From Steroidobacter gossypii (GTDB lineage Bacteria; Pseudomonadota; Gammaproteobacteria; Steroidobacterales; Steroidobacteraceae), in assembly GCF_016801985.1 (NCBI RefSeq), contig NZ_JAEVLS010000001.1:1612001-1676000 (forward strand): DNA of 64,000 bases, given 5' to 3'. Below, piece by piece: positions 8,054 through 17,004 of the stretch. Position 1 is the first letter of the stretch. Every line of letters begins with the position of its first letter. Made by a program: the position numbers and the translations under genes. A model generated the notes under the pieces. That model had not been told where the DNA came from and ran no database searches. It saw nothing but the letters and a program-made list of their open reading frames with translations.

Positions 8054-9604
8054 TCAGCGCCGCGCCGTGGATTTGCTGGCGGTGCTCGGTTGGATCTTGC
8101 AGCCGTATAGCGCGGGCTCGGCGGAGCAGACATCGGGCACGCCTTGCTCCTGCCAGAACGCGGGCAGGCCGGCCGCGCTGACGATTTCTTCGAAGCGGGA
8201 GTGGTCGCGAAGGAATCTGGTCTGCGGCATCCACAGCACTCGCAGCGGCAGGCTTTCGCCCTGACGTTGCAGACGTGACATGCGATTGAAAACAAACTCC
8301 GGCTGCTTCAAAGCTGCGCCACACAGAATCTCCGTGGCCGGATCGATCTGCTGCTCACTCGCCGCGAGCGTGACGGCTTGCAACGCCTGCGGGATGCGAC
8401 GACGATTTTCCGCCGCGCGCAGCAGCGGCTCGCCCCAGCGCGAAAAATCCTGCGTGCCGATCGACGCTTTCAATATGTTTCTGGCCGAATCGTGTCGGCC
8501 CGCCAGCAGGGCTTCCAACGCCTGCACTGTCGAGGGCACCGCTTGAATCGCGGGCGGCGCTGCGGTGGTGGTCAGCGTATATGCGAAACATTCGGTCGCG
8601 CCCGTGCTCTGCGGTTGCAGAGCGACGGCTTGGGCGCCGAGCGGGGCGGCTTGTTTATAGCGTCCCGCATCGACCAGCAAACAGGTGAGGCCTTCCAGTG
8701 CGGCGGCTGTCTGCGCGTCGAGGGTCAAGGCGCGCTGAAAACTTTCGCGAGCAGCAACCCATTCGTTACGACGTAAATGAACCAGGCCGAGCGCGGCGTA
8801 CGCCTCGGCGCTGGCTTCATCGAGTGTGAGCGCGTGCTCTGCCGTGGTTTCGGCCAGCTGCGTCAGCGATGTTTCATCTTCGCCACCGAGGCTGAGATAG
8901 CCGGTAGCCAGCGAGCCCCACGCGCGAGCGAATTTGGGATGACTACGAACCAACCCTTCCAGGCGCTCCACCGAACGGGCGCGGCGAGGCGCGTTCGACG
9001 GTTGCGTGAAGCCCGAGCTTTCCGGACCGGACCACTCCAGCGAGGTGGTCAAAAACGTGTCGTACGCCTTGTCATCGTCGGTGCCCAGCAACGAGGTCCA
9101 ATCGCCAGTGGCGTGCGCGGCATTCAGGAACCGCGGCAACTCAGATGCGAAGGCGCGCATGACAGCGAGACGAGATTCATTCGGCAACGCCAGCGCATTC
9201 TGCCGATCGACGACATCGTCGGGCGCGATCAAGGCGAGCGTCGCCTGCTCCCCGTCGCCACTGAACGTGATGCGCAGAGTGAAGATTTTCGGCTCGGCGG
9301 CCGGATCGGTCGAGATCGCGGTCATGTGCATCTTGCCGCGAGTCAGCAGGTGATTCAGTTCGAGGCGCAACCACGAGAGGTCCGGATTGTCGGCCTCGCT
9401 TCTCAGCTCCAGACGTAAAGGTTTACTGGCGTGAAATTCTTCCCTGATCGGCGCGGGCGGGATGACAGGCTCGGGCTCCTCGGGCGAGCAACTGCGCAGG
9501 AATGGGTACGCCGCGAGCGTGGCGAGCAGCAGCAAGCCCGCCACGCGGCGAACGGTGAATAAACGGTTGGCGCGGGGCTGCGCTGGAGGAGTCGAGTCTT
9601 GCAC
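8054..9604 (-). CDS. Membrane-anchored TPR protein of unknown function
   Basis: 516 residues. A single hydrophobic segment (about residues 19-37, VAGLLLLATLAAYPFL) is preceded by Arg residues, giving an N-in anchor with a periplasmic body. A beta-rich region (about 50-190) is followed by TPR-like helices (about 225-330: AWGSLATGYLSLGGEDE, AYAALGLVHLRRNEWVAA). Its layout resembles the periplasmic half of CadC-like or winged-helix-TPR regulators, but there is no DNA-binding domain. It stands alone on the minus strand upstream of the beta-oxidation operon. No catalytic motif is visible and I do not recognise a named family. Confidence 0.7.
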   Translation of the reverse strand: MQDSTPPAQPRANRLFTVRRVAGLLLLATLAAYPFLRSCSPEEPEPVIPPAPIREEFHASKPLRLELRSEADNPDLSWLRLELNHLLTRGKMHMTAISTDPAAEPKIFTLRITFSGDGEQATLALIAPDDVVDRQNALALPNESRLAVMRAFASELPRFLNAAHATGDWTSLLGTDDDKAYDTFLTTSLEWSGPESSGFTQPSNAPRRARSVERLEGLVRSHPKFARAWGSLATGYLSLGGEDETSLTQLAETTAEHALTLDEASAEAYAALGLVHLRRNEWVAARESFQRALTLDAQTAAALEGLTCLLVDAGRYKQAAPLGAQAVALQPQSTGATECFAYTLTTTAAPPAIQAVPSTVQALEALLAGRHDSARNILKASIGTQDFSRWGEPLLRAAENRRRIPQALQAVTLAASEQQIDPATEILCGAALKQPEFVFNRMSRLQRQGESLPLRVLWMPQTRFLRDHSRFEEIVSAAGLPAFWQEQGVPDVCSAEPALYGCKIQPSTASKSTARR

Positions 9605-9669
9605 GGCGGCGCTAGTTTAGTGCCGCCGCGCGATGCGCCGCCAATGTCAGACGGCGCTTGGGTCCTGGA

Positions 9670-10614
9670 TCAGCGCCACTCGTTGCCGCCCTGATCGAGC
9701 ACGCTGGCGAACTCGGCCCGGCGCGGCACGCCCTCGAAGGTCGAGGTGCGCACGAACATCCTGGCGCGGTCGGTGGCGTTGAACGAGCCGTTGAGCCCTT
9801 CGATGTGGCTGTTGGCCACGTGCACGATCGCGTCTTCGACGATCAGGCCCGTGCCGGTGGCGACCACGTGGCTGTTGGTGATGTAAAGCTCGCAACCGCC
9901 GCGAGCGATGATGGCGTCGCCTTCGACATAGATCTTGCGGTCGTCGAGCTTCAACATGCGCTTGCCTTCGCAAATGATGGGCTCGCTGGGCTGCGTGCCC
10001 GCGACGTTGCGCGATTGAGACGCCGAGCTCTTGCCGGAGCTCACGATGCTGACCCCGGGACCGGAGACCCGCAGCTGTCCGCCCGTGCGTTCGATGGTGT
10101 AGGCCGCTTCGGCGGCTTGCGCTCGTTCGGCAGCGGCTGCCGGCGAGTTGTCGACGACTCGCGCCGGTTCTTCAGCAGCGCGCGTTGGAGTAGCTGGTTC
10201 GGCGGCAGTCGGAGCTTGCGCCGGGGCATAGTTCAACGGTGCAGGGTCGGCCGGCTGTGTACTTGCCGTTGGTGCTGCCGGCGGAGCAGCCGCTGCAATG
10301 GCAGGAGTCGGAGCATTCAGCTGCGCAACTGGCGCGGCGGCCAGGTCGTTCAGATGGATCGTTTGAACCTGACCGGTCGTGCGATCACGTACGGTGAACA
10401 CGCGCGTCCTGGTATCGCTCGCGAGCACCTCGTAACGCGGATTGCGTTCCAGCGCGCTGCGGGCCCAAGCGATTTCGGCCGGCTCGCCAGGCAATGCCGC
10501 GGTCGGCTCGTTGCCGCCGTGGTTGCATGCGCTGAGCACGGCCAGCGCGATACAGCCGAGCGCGAGGCGGGCGCGGAAGGATCGGGCTGCCGAGCGGATG
10601 ACGATTGACGACAT
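9670..10614 (-). CDS. Lipoprotein with Ala/Pro-rich linker and beta-helix-like C-terminus
   Basis: 314 residues from the ATG at 10614, which has a GGAGAC ribosome-binding site; the longer frame to 10668 lacks one. The signal peptide ends in the lipobox LSAC (Cys near residue 29). An Ala/Pro/Thr-rich linker occupies roughly residues 85-150. The C-terminal 110 residues contain repeated short strands with Asn/Gly turns (DRKIYVEGDAIIARGGCELY, THVVATGTG-type), suggesting a small right-handed beta-helix. The two Cys residues in that domain could form a disulfide. Function unknown; probably an outer-membrane or periplasmic lipoprotein. Confidence 0.7.
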   Translation of the reverse strand: MSSIVIRSAARSFRARLALGCIALAVLSACNHGGNEPTAALPGEPAEIAWARSALERNPRYEVLASDTRTRVFTVRDRTTGQVQTIHLNDLAAAPVAQLNAPTPAIAAAAPPAAPTASTQPADPAPLNYAPAQAPTAAEPATPTRAAEEPARVVDNSPAAAAERAQAAEAAYTIERTGGQLRVSGPGVSIVSSGKSSASQSRNVAGTQPSEPIICEGKRMLKLDDRKIYVEGDAIIARGGCELYITNSHVVATGTGLIVEDAIVHVANSHIEGLNGSFNATDRARMFVRTSTFEGVPRRAEFASVLDQGGNEWR

Positions 10615-10748
10615 GACGGTCTCCAGAAGCAGGACACTATCGTCACTCCGGTGAGGACGAGAGTCCACTTCTGTTCGACGGGCGCGGCGAGTTGGATGAG
10701 ACCACGGCGGCGATTGGTGATCGCCGCCGGATATATGTCACATTCGAA

Positions 10749-11846
10749 TCACGCCAGGGCTTTCAACTGCTTGAGCAGCTCGGTTTCCCGTTCAGCAGTG
10801 AGCCCGGCGCGCAGCTTGGCTTTTTGTTCGGCGGGACGCTGTTCGTGCCAGGCCAGCGTGTCCTTGATGGTCACCTCGAGGTCGCGGAATCGCAGACCCT
10901 GCGCGACCGCTCGCGCCGAGCTGACCAGCGTCGCGCCCGCTTCCTTGCCGACCGGCGGCGCCCAGATCGGAATCTCGCCGCTCTCCAGCGCCTTGTGCTG
11001 TTCGAGAAACGACTGACTCGCCCACACGAACGACGCATTCGATCGGGAGACGCGCCTGCTGGCCTCGAGCAACTGCCCCATGGTCACCGCGCCCGGCGGA
11101 TTGCAAAGGTTGTAACGGCCCTGGATCTTGCGTTCGACGCAGGCGTGCATGAACTCGGCCATGTCGCGCACGTCGATGAACTGCACCGGATCCGACGGCG
11201 TGCCCGGCGCCAGCATCTCGCCACCGCGCGCCACTCGCACCGGCCAGTAAGTGAAGCGATCGGACGAATCGCCCGGGCCGACGATGTATGAAGGCCGAAT
11301 CACTGCCTGACGCGCGCCGAAAGTTTGTTCGACGACCTTTTCGCAGGCCGCCTTCAAACCTCCGTAGTTGTCATTGGTGATTTCCGTGGCGTTCGGATCT
11401 TTCAGCTCGGCGAGTTTGTAGTCCTCGTCGATGCCCGGTGGCGTGAGATCGGCGTACGCGGAAATGCTCGATACATAGATGTAGTGCTGCACGTGATCCT
11501 TCAGCAGCTCGGCGCTCCGCTGCACCTGGGCGGGGAAGTAACCGGAATTGTCCACGGCCACGTCCCAGTCGCGACCCTTGAGCATGTCGAGCGGGCCGGC
11601 GCGATCGCCGATCAGCGTCTCGACGTCGTCCTTGAACAAGCCCGGATTGCGTTTGCCACGATTGAGCAGAGTGACTTGATGACCGGCAGCGCGCAGTTCA
11701 CGCACCAGGTGCGGGCCGCTGATGCCGGTGCCGCCGAGGATCAACACCTTCAGCGGCTTCGATTTGTTGCTCGCGGCGAATGTTTGTCCCGCGAGCAGCG
11801 TGGCGGCGCCCGCCATCAGCAAAGCTTCGCGTCGATTGATAGTCAT
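10749..11846 (-). CDS. Tat-exported NAD-dependent epimerase/dehydratase family protein
   Basis: 365 residues. The N-terminus MTINRREALLMAGAATLLAG has a twin-arginine motif and ends at Ala-x-Ala, indicating export of a folded, cofactor-loaded protein. A Rossmann glycine-rich loop (LILGGTGISGPHLVREL, about residue 33) and the Tyr-x3-Lys pair in NYGGLKAACEK identify an extended short-chain dehydrogenase. The substrate is unknown; the family acts on nucleotide sugars or related alcohols. The start overlaps the end of the S9 peptidase gene by 4 bases (ATGA), so the two are translationally coupled. Confidence 0.8.
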   Translation of the reverse strand: MTINRREALLMAGAATLLAGQTFAASNKSKPLKVLILGGTGISGPHLVRELRAAGHQVTLLNRGKRNPGLFKDDVETLIGDRAGPLDMLKGRDWDVAVDNSGYFPAQVQRSAELLKDHVQHYIYVSSISAYADLTPPGIDEDYKLAELKDPNATEITNDNYGGLKAACEKVVEQTFGARQAVIRPSYIVGPGDSSDRFTYWPVRVARGGEMLAPGTPSDPVQFIDVRDMAEFMHACVERKIQGRYNLCNPPGAVTMGQLLEASRRVSRSNASFVWASQSFLEQHKALESGEIPIWAPPVGKEAGATLVSSARAVAQGLRFRDLEVTIKDTLAWHEQRPAEQKAKLRAGLTAERETELLKQLKALA

Positions 11847-13930
11847 TGCGACACCTGTGTTTGAGTGGCTTCACTGCCGGTGGCCGACACCGGGGTTGCT
11901 TCGCCCGGTCCTGGGCGCACGTATTTCTCCAGCCATTGGCGCTTGGTCTCGTACCAGAACAGCGAGTTCTGCGGCTTCAAGATCCAATGGTTCTCGTCGG
12001 GGAAGTACACCAGCTTGCTGGGCACGCCGCGGTTCTGCAGGGTGTTGAACAGCTCGAGGCCATGATTCACCGGCACGCGCATGTCGAGCTGACCGTGAAT
12101 CACCAGCGTCGGAGTAGTGAAGTTCGCGGCGAAGCTGTGCGGCGAGTTGCGTGTGAAGCGCTCGACGTCTTCCCAGAACTCGCCATGGCGCGATTTGTCC
12201 GCACCGTAGTCGCTGGCGATCTGTGTATATGAGTTGTACACCGCTGCGTGCGCTACCAATGTTTTGAACGGATGCGGCTTGCCCAACAGAGCAGACGCAA
12301 GATAGCCGCCATAACTGCCACCGCCAGCGGCCATTCGTTCAGTGTCGATCCATGGCTGGGCGCGGAACCAGTCGGCGGCCTTGATGGTGTCCTCGTACGG
12401 CAGCGCCATCCATTCCTTGGTGATGGAGTCGGTCCAGGCCTGGCCGAAGCCGCTCGAGCCATGGAAGTTGTGCCAGGCGGTTACGTAGCCCCAGTTGGCG
12501 AAGATCTGCGCGTTCCAGCGCCACTGATAGCCGTCGATGGCGCCGTTATGCGGGCCCCCATGCAGCAACAGGTACAGTGGCCACTTGCGGTCCGGGGAGA
12601 AGTTCGGCGGATATACCACCCACATCTGCACGTCTTCGTTGTTCGCGCCTTTATAAGTGACGCTCTCCACCTTGCCCGGCGTGAGTTTGGCCAGCAGCGC
12701 ATCGTTGAAATCGGACAGCTTGGTGGCGGCGCCCGTGCGCGGAATGATGCTGACGAGCGTCGGCGGCTCGCTGAAGCTCTGACGCAAGCCGACGATCACC
12801 GGGCCGCTGCCGGCGATGGCGAGCGAGCCGAAGCTGTGCTCGCGAGTCACGGCCTTGGGTTCACCGCCGCCGATGTCGAAGCGATAGATGCGACGCGTAC
12901 CGGCGTCGTCGATGGAGCCAAACAACGATCCGCTGTCTGGCGCCCACACCAGCCCATCGGCCGTTCGATCCCAGTTCTCGGTCAGGTTGCGCAGCTTGCT
13001 GGCGCGACGATCGAATAACATCAGGCGCGCGCGATCGGCGTAGAAACCTTTGATGGTTTGCCGGCGAAACGCGAGCGATCGACCGTCGGGACTGTACAGC
13101 GGACCGAAGTCGTCGGCCGGATTGTCCTGAGTGAGATTGGTGAGATTCTGCGGCGAGCCGCCTTCCACCGGCAGCGTGAACACATCGAAGTTGGGATCGA
13201 TGCCGCTGCGATCGGTGTTGACCGCGAACGCGACCTCGGCGCCATCCGGCGAGATGTCATAAGAATTGGCATCCGGCTCGGCGCGATCCAGCGCGACCCC
13301 GGAGTTGCGCGTGATGGCTTGCGGTTCGCCGCCGTCGATGCTGATGGAATAAATATGGGTCTGGCGATCGTCGAGAAAATGATCCCAATGACTCACCGGC
13401 GCCTTGTCCCAAACCTTTGCGGTCATTTTCGCTTCACTGCGTTCGGTCATGCGCTTTTCCATCTCGGCCCAGCTCGCCAGATCCGTCCAGACCTGCGACA
13501 GAAAGGCGATGCGTCGCGAATCGGGAAACCACTTCGGAGCAATCACGCCGGTTGGGACGTTGGTCACCCGACGCGCTTCGCCACCGTCGACGGCAATGAC
13601 ATAAAGCTGCTGTTGTTTGTCGTCGCCGCGCTTGGCGACGAACGCGATCATCTCGCCATCCGGGCTCCACACCGGCGAAGACGCCGAGCCGGCGGTGCTG
13701 GTGAGCTGCCGCGCCTTGCCAGGCTTGGTGGGCACCAGCCACAGATCCGTCTCGCCCTTGTTCTTGTCGACGTCGTAGCGCGTCACCGGCACGACCGCGA
13801 GGCGGCCGTCGGGAGAAATATCCGGCTCGCCGAGCCGCTGTAGTTGCCACATCGCCGCCGCGCTGTAGGGCTCGGCGTGCGTCGTGCCGGCGAGGGCGAT
13901 GCCGAACATCAGCGCGAGCGTGGCCCGCAT
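11843..13930 (-). CDS. Secreted S9-family (prolyl oligopeptidase-type) peptidase
   Basis: About 695 residues from the ATG at 13930, which begins directly with a signal peptide (MRATLALMFGIALAGTTHAE). A longer frame to 14035 adds 35 residues and would bury the signal. The first 400 residues are WD40/TolB-like beta-propeller blades (repeated SPDG motifs). The C-terminal alpha/beta-hydrolase has the nucleophile in GGSYGGYLAS, Asp in HGQLDMRVPV and His in DENHWI, so the triad is complete. It likely cleaves short peptides in the periplasm. It is co-transcribed with the downstream Tat-type epimerase. Confidence 0.9.
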   Translation of the reverse strand: MRATLALMFGIALAGTTHAEPYSAAAMWQLQRLGEPDISPDGRLAVVPVTRYDVDKNKGETDLWLVPTKPGKARQLTSTAGSASSPVWSPDGEMIAFVAKRGDDKQQQLYVIAVDGGEARRVTNVPTGVIAPKWFPDSRRIAFLSQVWTDLASWAEMEKRMTERSEAKMTAKVWDKAPVSHWDHFLDDRQTHIYSISIDGGEPQAITRNSGVALDRAEPDANSYDISPDGAEVAFAVNTDRSGIDPNFDVFTLPVEGGSPQNLTNLTQDNPADDFGPLYSPDGRSLAFRRQTIKGFYADRARLMLFDRRASKLRNLTENWDRTADGLVWAPDSGSLFGSIDDAGTRRIYRFDIGGGEPKAVTREHSFGSLAIAGSGPVIVGLRQSFSEPPTLVSIIPRTGAATKLSDFNDALLAKLTPGKVESVTYKGANNEDVQMWVVYPPNFSPDRKWPLYLLLHGGPHNGAIDGYQWRWNAQIFANWGYVTAWHNFHGSSGFGQAWTDSITKEWMALPYEDTIKAADWFRAQPWIDTERMAAGGGSYGGYLASALLGKPHPFKTLVAHAAVYNSYTQIASDYGADKSRHGEFWEDVERFTRNSPHSFAANFTTPTLVIHGQLDMRVPVNHGLELFNTLQNRGVPSKLVYFPDENHWILKPQNSLFWYETKRQWLEKYVRPGPGEATPVSATGSEATQTQVSQ

Positions 13931-14259
13931 GGAGGACCGCAGGGCGCTGTGCGGTTTTTGCTTATGACAATGCCTGCGCTCGTAGCTGCGAAGAGACGGC
14001 ATGCAAATCATCGGTGTGCCTCGTGTTGAGCCCATGTAATCAATCGTGAATTGACATTAGTCTAACCAAGCGGCCGACCTGCGCTGTGCATCTGAGAAGT
14101 GCATCCATTTCTTCGCAGGCATCGCTACGTACACTCGCGACTGTCCAGCAAGTGCGCGGCCTCGCTTGAATACGCGAGCTTCGCGCGGGCTCGCGACGAG
14201 CCACGCTCAACTCGCACGGAGGCGTCGACCGCATGGAGCGTCCTAAAAGAGGACTTCGA

Positions 14260-15111
14260 GTGATCCAAGCCAAATACCGCAACCGCCTGCCTTTGCCGCA
14301 ACCTGCCGTCGTGCATGTGCGCCGCTCCTACGCCGAGAGCCGTTTCGGCCAGATTCATCTGTCTACGGCTTACCCATCGGGCGGCGGTTTCGACGAGCGT
14401 ACACCGGTTGTCTGTCTGCATCACAGTGGCGGTTCGGGTCGGCTGTTCGCACCCATCCTGCGTGAGCTGGGGCATGACCGCAGCGTCTATGCGCCCGATC
14501 TTCCCGGTCATGGCAATTCCGACCCGGCCAGCAGCAAGGCGACAGTCGCCGATCTCGCCGCGGCCATCGCAGATTTCATCGACGGGCTGCGCCTGCGCAC
14601 GGTAGATCTCGCCGGTTTTCAGCTCGGCGCGCTGATCGCCGCCGAGCTCGCCATCGCTCGGCCGCAACTGATCCGTCGCGTGCTGCTGTGGGGCGTGCCT
14701 TCTTACTCCGCTCAGGACCGGGCGGCGCTGTTGCAGAACGTATCCTCGCCGGGGTCGCGTGAAGACGGTAGCGACGTAAGTGAGGAGTGGCGTCGAGTGC
14801 TCGAGCGTCGCGGTCCAGGCGCACCCATCGGCGCGCTGACCGACGAACTCGCCGATCGTCTGCGCGCTGGCAGCAGTGGCGGGCGTGCGTTGGTGTCGAT
14901 GATCGAGTATCCGGTGTCGGAGCGGCTGCCGCTGGTGAAGCAGTCGGCGTTGGTGCTGCGGCTGAAGGACGAGTTCTGGGAGCACTCAGGCCGCGCTCGC
15001 GCCTCGCTGCCGAATGGCTCGATGCTCGACCTGCCAGACTACGGCCAGGGCTTCCTGAGCGCCGCGCCTCAGCGCTTCACTTCGGTGGCTCGCGAGTTCT
15101 TCGATCGGTGA
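14260..15111 (+). CDS. Alpha/beta-hydrolase-fold protein lacking the catalytic Ser and His
   Basis: 283 residues from the GTG at 14260, preceded by GAGGA at good spacing; an ATG at 14233 adds nine residues without such a site. The fold is clear: LHHSGGSGRLFAPIL oxyanion loop, APDLPGHGNSD, and a C-terminal cap. However, the nucleophile elbow normally read as Gly-x-Ser-x-Gly is AGFQLGA here, and the region that should carry the catalytic His reads DYGQGFLSAAPQRF. Both residues are Gln. The protein is therefore probably not a serine hydrolase and may be a binding or pseudoenzyme variant. It stands alone, facing the membrane protein at 15140. Confidence 0.75.
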   Translation: MIQAKYRNRLPLPQPAVVHVRRSYAESRFGQIHLSTAYPSGGGFDERTPVVCLHHSGGSGRLFAPILRELGHDRSVYAPDLPGHGNSDPASSKATVADLAAAIADFIDGLRLRTVDLAGFQLGALIAAELAIARPQLIRRVLLWGVPSYSAQDRAALLQNVSSPGSREDGSDVSEEWRRVLERRGPGAPIGALTDELADRLRAGSSGGRALVSMIEYPVSERLPLVKQSALVLRLKDEFWEHSGRARASLPNGSMLDLPDYGQGFLSAAPQRFTSVAREFFDR

Positions 15112-15139
15112 ACCCTGATCGAGCTGGGTCAGCGCTCGG

Positions 15140-15556
15140 TCAAACCGAGCGTTCCCAGCTCCAGGCACAGGTGAGGCCTGCGATCAGGCAGGTCATCGCC
15201 CAGCGCGACGCCATCATTGCCGTCGCTTTCGCCGACAGGCCGCGCTCGGGCGGCGACGTGATCCACGCGCCCACCACTGCGGGCAGCGATACCGGCACCC
15301 AGCACAGCATCGCGAACGACACACCCCGGAACCACCAGGGCACATCGACCATCCCCGCCAGCCCCCAGCTCAGCCAGAACAACAGGCCGAGCCCCGTGCC
15401 GCAGATCAGGTGCAGGAATGCATCGGTGAGGCTCAGCGTGCTGAAGCTCGAGCCACGCCAGCGGATCATCTCATAAATGGAATACAGCACCGAATGGGCC
15501 AGCACCGCGGCCAGGCCGCTCAGGCTGCCCATGAGCAGAAGATAACTCAGCTCCAC
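15140..15556 (-). CDS. Small multi-pass membrane protein, unknown
   Basis: 138 residues from the GTG at 15556; the frame continues upstream to 15757 but that part overlaps the aminotransferase gene and has no membrane character. Four hydrophobic segments are visible (YLLLMGSLSGLAAVLAHSVLY, LHLICGTGLGLLFWLSWGLA, VSFAMLCWVPVSLPAVVGAW, WAMTCLIAGLTCAW). It begins 19 bases after the aminotransferase stop on the same strand and is probably co-transcribed. No family recognised. Confidence 0.65.
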   Translation of the reverse strand: MELSYLLLMGSLSGLAAVLAHSVLYSIYEMIRWRGSSFSTLSLTDAFLHLICGTGLGLLFWLSWGLAGMVDVPWWFRGVSFAMLCWVPVSLPAVVGAWITSPPERGLSAKATAMMASRWAMTCLIAGLTCAWSWERSV

Positions 15557-15575
15557 GGATCGATCCCGGCGCCGC

Positions 15576-16901
15576 TCAACGCAGCACCTGCTGCAGGCCG
15601 TTGAACAACCTGTCCACTTCGTCGTGCGTATTGAACGCGTGCAGCGAGATGCGGACCGCGCCTTCGCTCTTGCCCGGCCACTGCATGTCACGCGCGAAGA
15701 CGCGATGACCGCGCACCAGCCCCAATGTGATATCGGACGCCTGACGGCCGGGCACATGGAACGAAAGAATGCCGGCCCACAAGCCAGGGCGGCCCGGTGT
15801 CAGCAAATCCAAGCCCGGCAGCTGTTGCAGGCGCAGGCGCGCGTAAATGGTCAGCTCACGAATGCGCGCTTCGATGCGACTGCGCAGCACCTGACGATGG
15901 AAGTCGAGCGCCACTTCAGCGCCACGCAACGAGGGCCACGTGAGCGGCACGATGTTTCCTAACTTGTGCAGCGCTGCCGGCACGCCCATGTGACCTTTGG
16001 ACTGCGTGGGCGTGATCACCGGCGGCGAAGCGTCGATGCCGCGCGGCTGCGAAGGCCAGATGCGATCGAGCATGTCTCGGCGAACGTACAACATGCCGGT
16101 GCCGTTGCTGCCGCCGAGCCACTTGTGAAACGACGTGCCGTAGAAATCGCAACCGAGGTCGCGCAGCTGGAAATCCAGCATGCCGAGCGCCTGCGCGCCG
16201 TCGACCACGCTGATCAGATTGCGCTGGCGGGCGAACTGACACAGATCCTGGACCGGCATCAACGTGCCGTCGGCGTACTGAACGTGCGAGAACAGCAGCA
16301 CTCGGGTGCGATCGGTCACCGCGCCAGCAAACAGACCCAAGGCCTGTTCCGGACCCTCCATGGGCGCGGGCAGGTCGATCTGCTTGACCACGATGCCGCG
16401 CCGTCGGGCCAGCAACAGCCAGGGGCTGAGCGTGGCGGGGTGCTCGCGAGTGGTGGTCAAAATCTCATCGCCCGCGTTCAGATCCAGGCCGTTCGCCACG
16501 GTGGCGATCGCCTCGCCAGTGCCGCGAGTGAACATGATTTCGTCGGCGTCGCAGCCGATGAAGCCGCCGAAGGCGGTCGCGATACGCGTGGTTTCGGCGC
16601 TCCATTGCCCGTCGGCGAAGGCCGCGATGTTCAAGCTCTGGGAGTCACGCACACGATATTCGGTCGCCATCGCCGCGCGCAGCGTTGGGCCGGCGCCGGC
16701 CACGTCTAGATATGTTCTTTGCAGATCCAGCACCGGCTGGGTGCGAAACCACTGCCACAGCTCCTTGGTGGTGGAGGGCATGCTGCCGATGGGCTGCGCG
16801 CCGGCGCTCGACGCCGCGCCCAGGGCGGCAGCGCCCAGCGACGTCATCAGGCTGGTGGCGAGCAGGTCGCGGCGAGTGAGACGGGCGGTCGAATCGTTCA
16901 T
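15576..16901 (-). CDS. Tat-exported class V aminotransferase (isopenicillin N epimerase-like)
   Basis: 441 residues. The N-terminus has a twin-arginine signal (LTRRDLLATSLM, then an Ala-rich stretch ending in Ala-x-Ala). The mature part is a fold-type I PLP enzyme of the cysteine desulfurase/isopenicillin N epimerase class: EHPATLSPW, DGAQALGMLDF (PLP-ring Asp), and the Schiff-base Lys in GTSFHKWLGG. It probably acts in the periplasm after folding with PLP in the cytoplasm, on an amino acid or peptide that cannot be specified. The small membrane protein follows closely downstream. Confidence 0.85.
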   Translation of the reverse strand: MNDSTARLTRRDLLATSLMTSLGAAALGAASSAGAQPIGSMPSTTKELWQWFRTQPVLDLQRTYLDVAGAGPTLRAAMATEYRVRDSQSLNIAAFADGQWSAETTRIATAFGGFIGCDADEIMFTRGTGEAIATVANGLDLNAGDEILTTTREHPATLSPWLLLARRRGIVVKQIDLPAPMEGPEQALGLFAGAVTDRTRVLLFSHVQYADGTLMPVQDLCQFARQRNLISVVDGAQALGMLDFQLRDLGCDFYGTSFHKWLGGSNGTGMLYVRRDMLDRIWPSQPRGIDASPPVITPTQSKGHMGVPAALHKLGNIVPLTWPSLRGAEVALDFHRQVLRSRIEARIRELTIYARLRLQQLPGLDLLTPGRPGLWAGILSFHVPGRQASDITLGLVRGHRVFARDMQWPGKSEGAVRISLHAFNTHDEVDRLFNGLQQVLR

Positions 16902-17004
16902 GAGGTCGTAACGGCCGAGTCGTTGCAGAGTAAGACGTTCAGATGTTCATCCGCCGGGTGGCGAGCGGCGCGCATTATCGCAGAGATGCGGTATCCTGGC
17001 CTGT

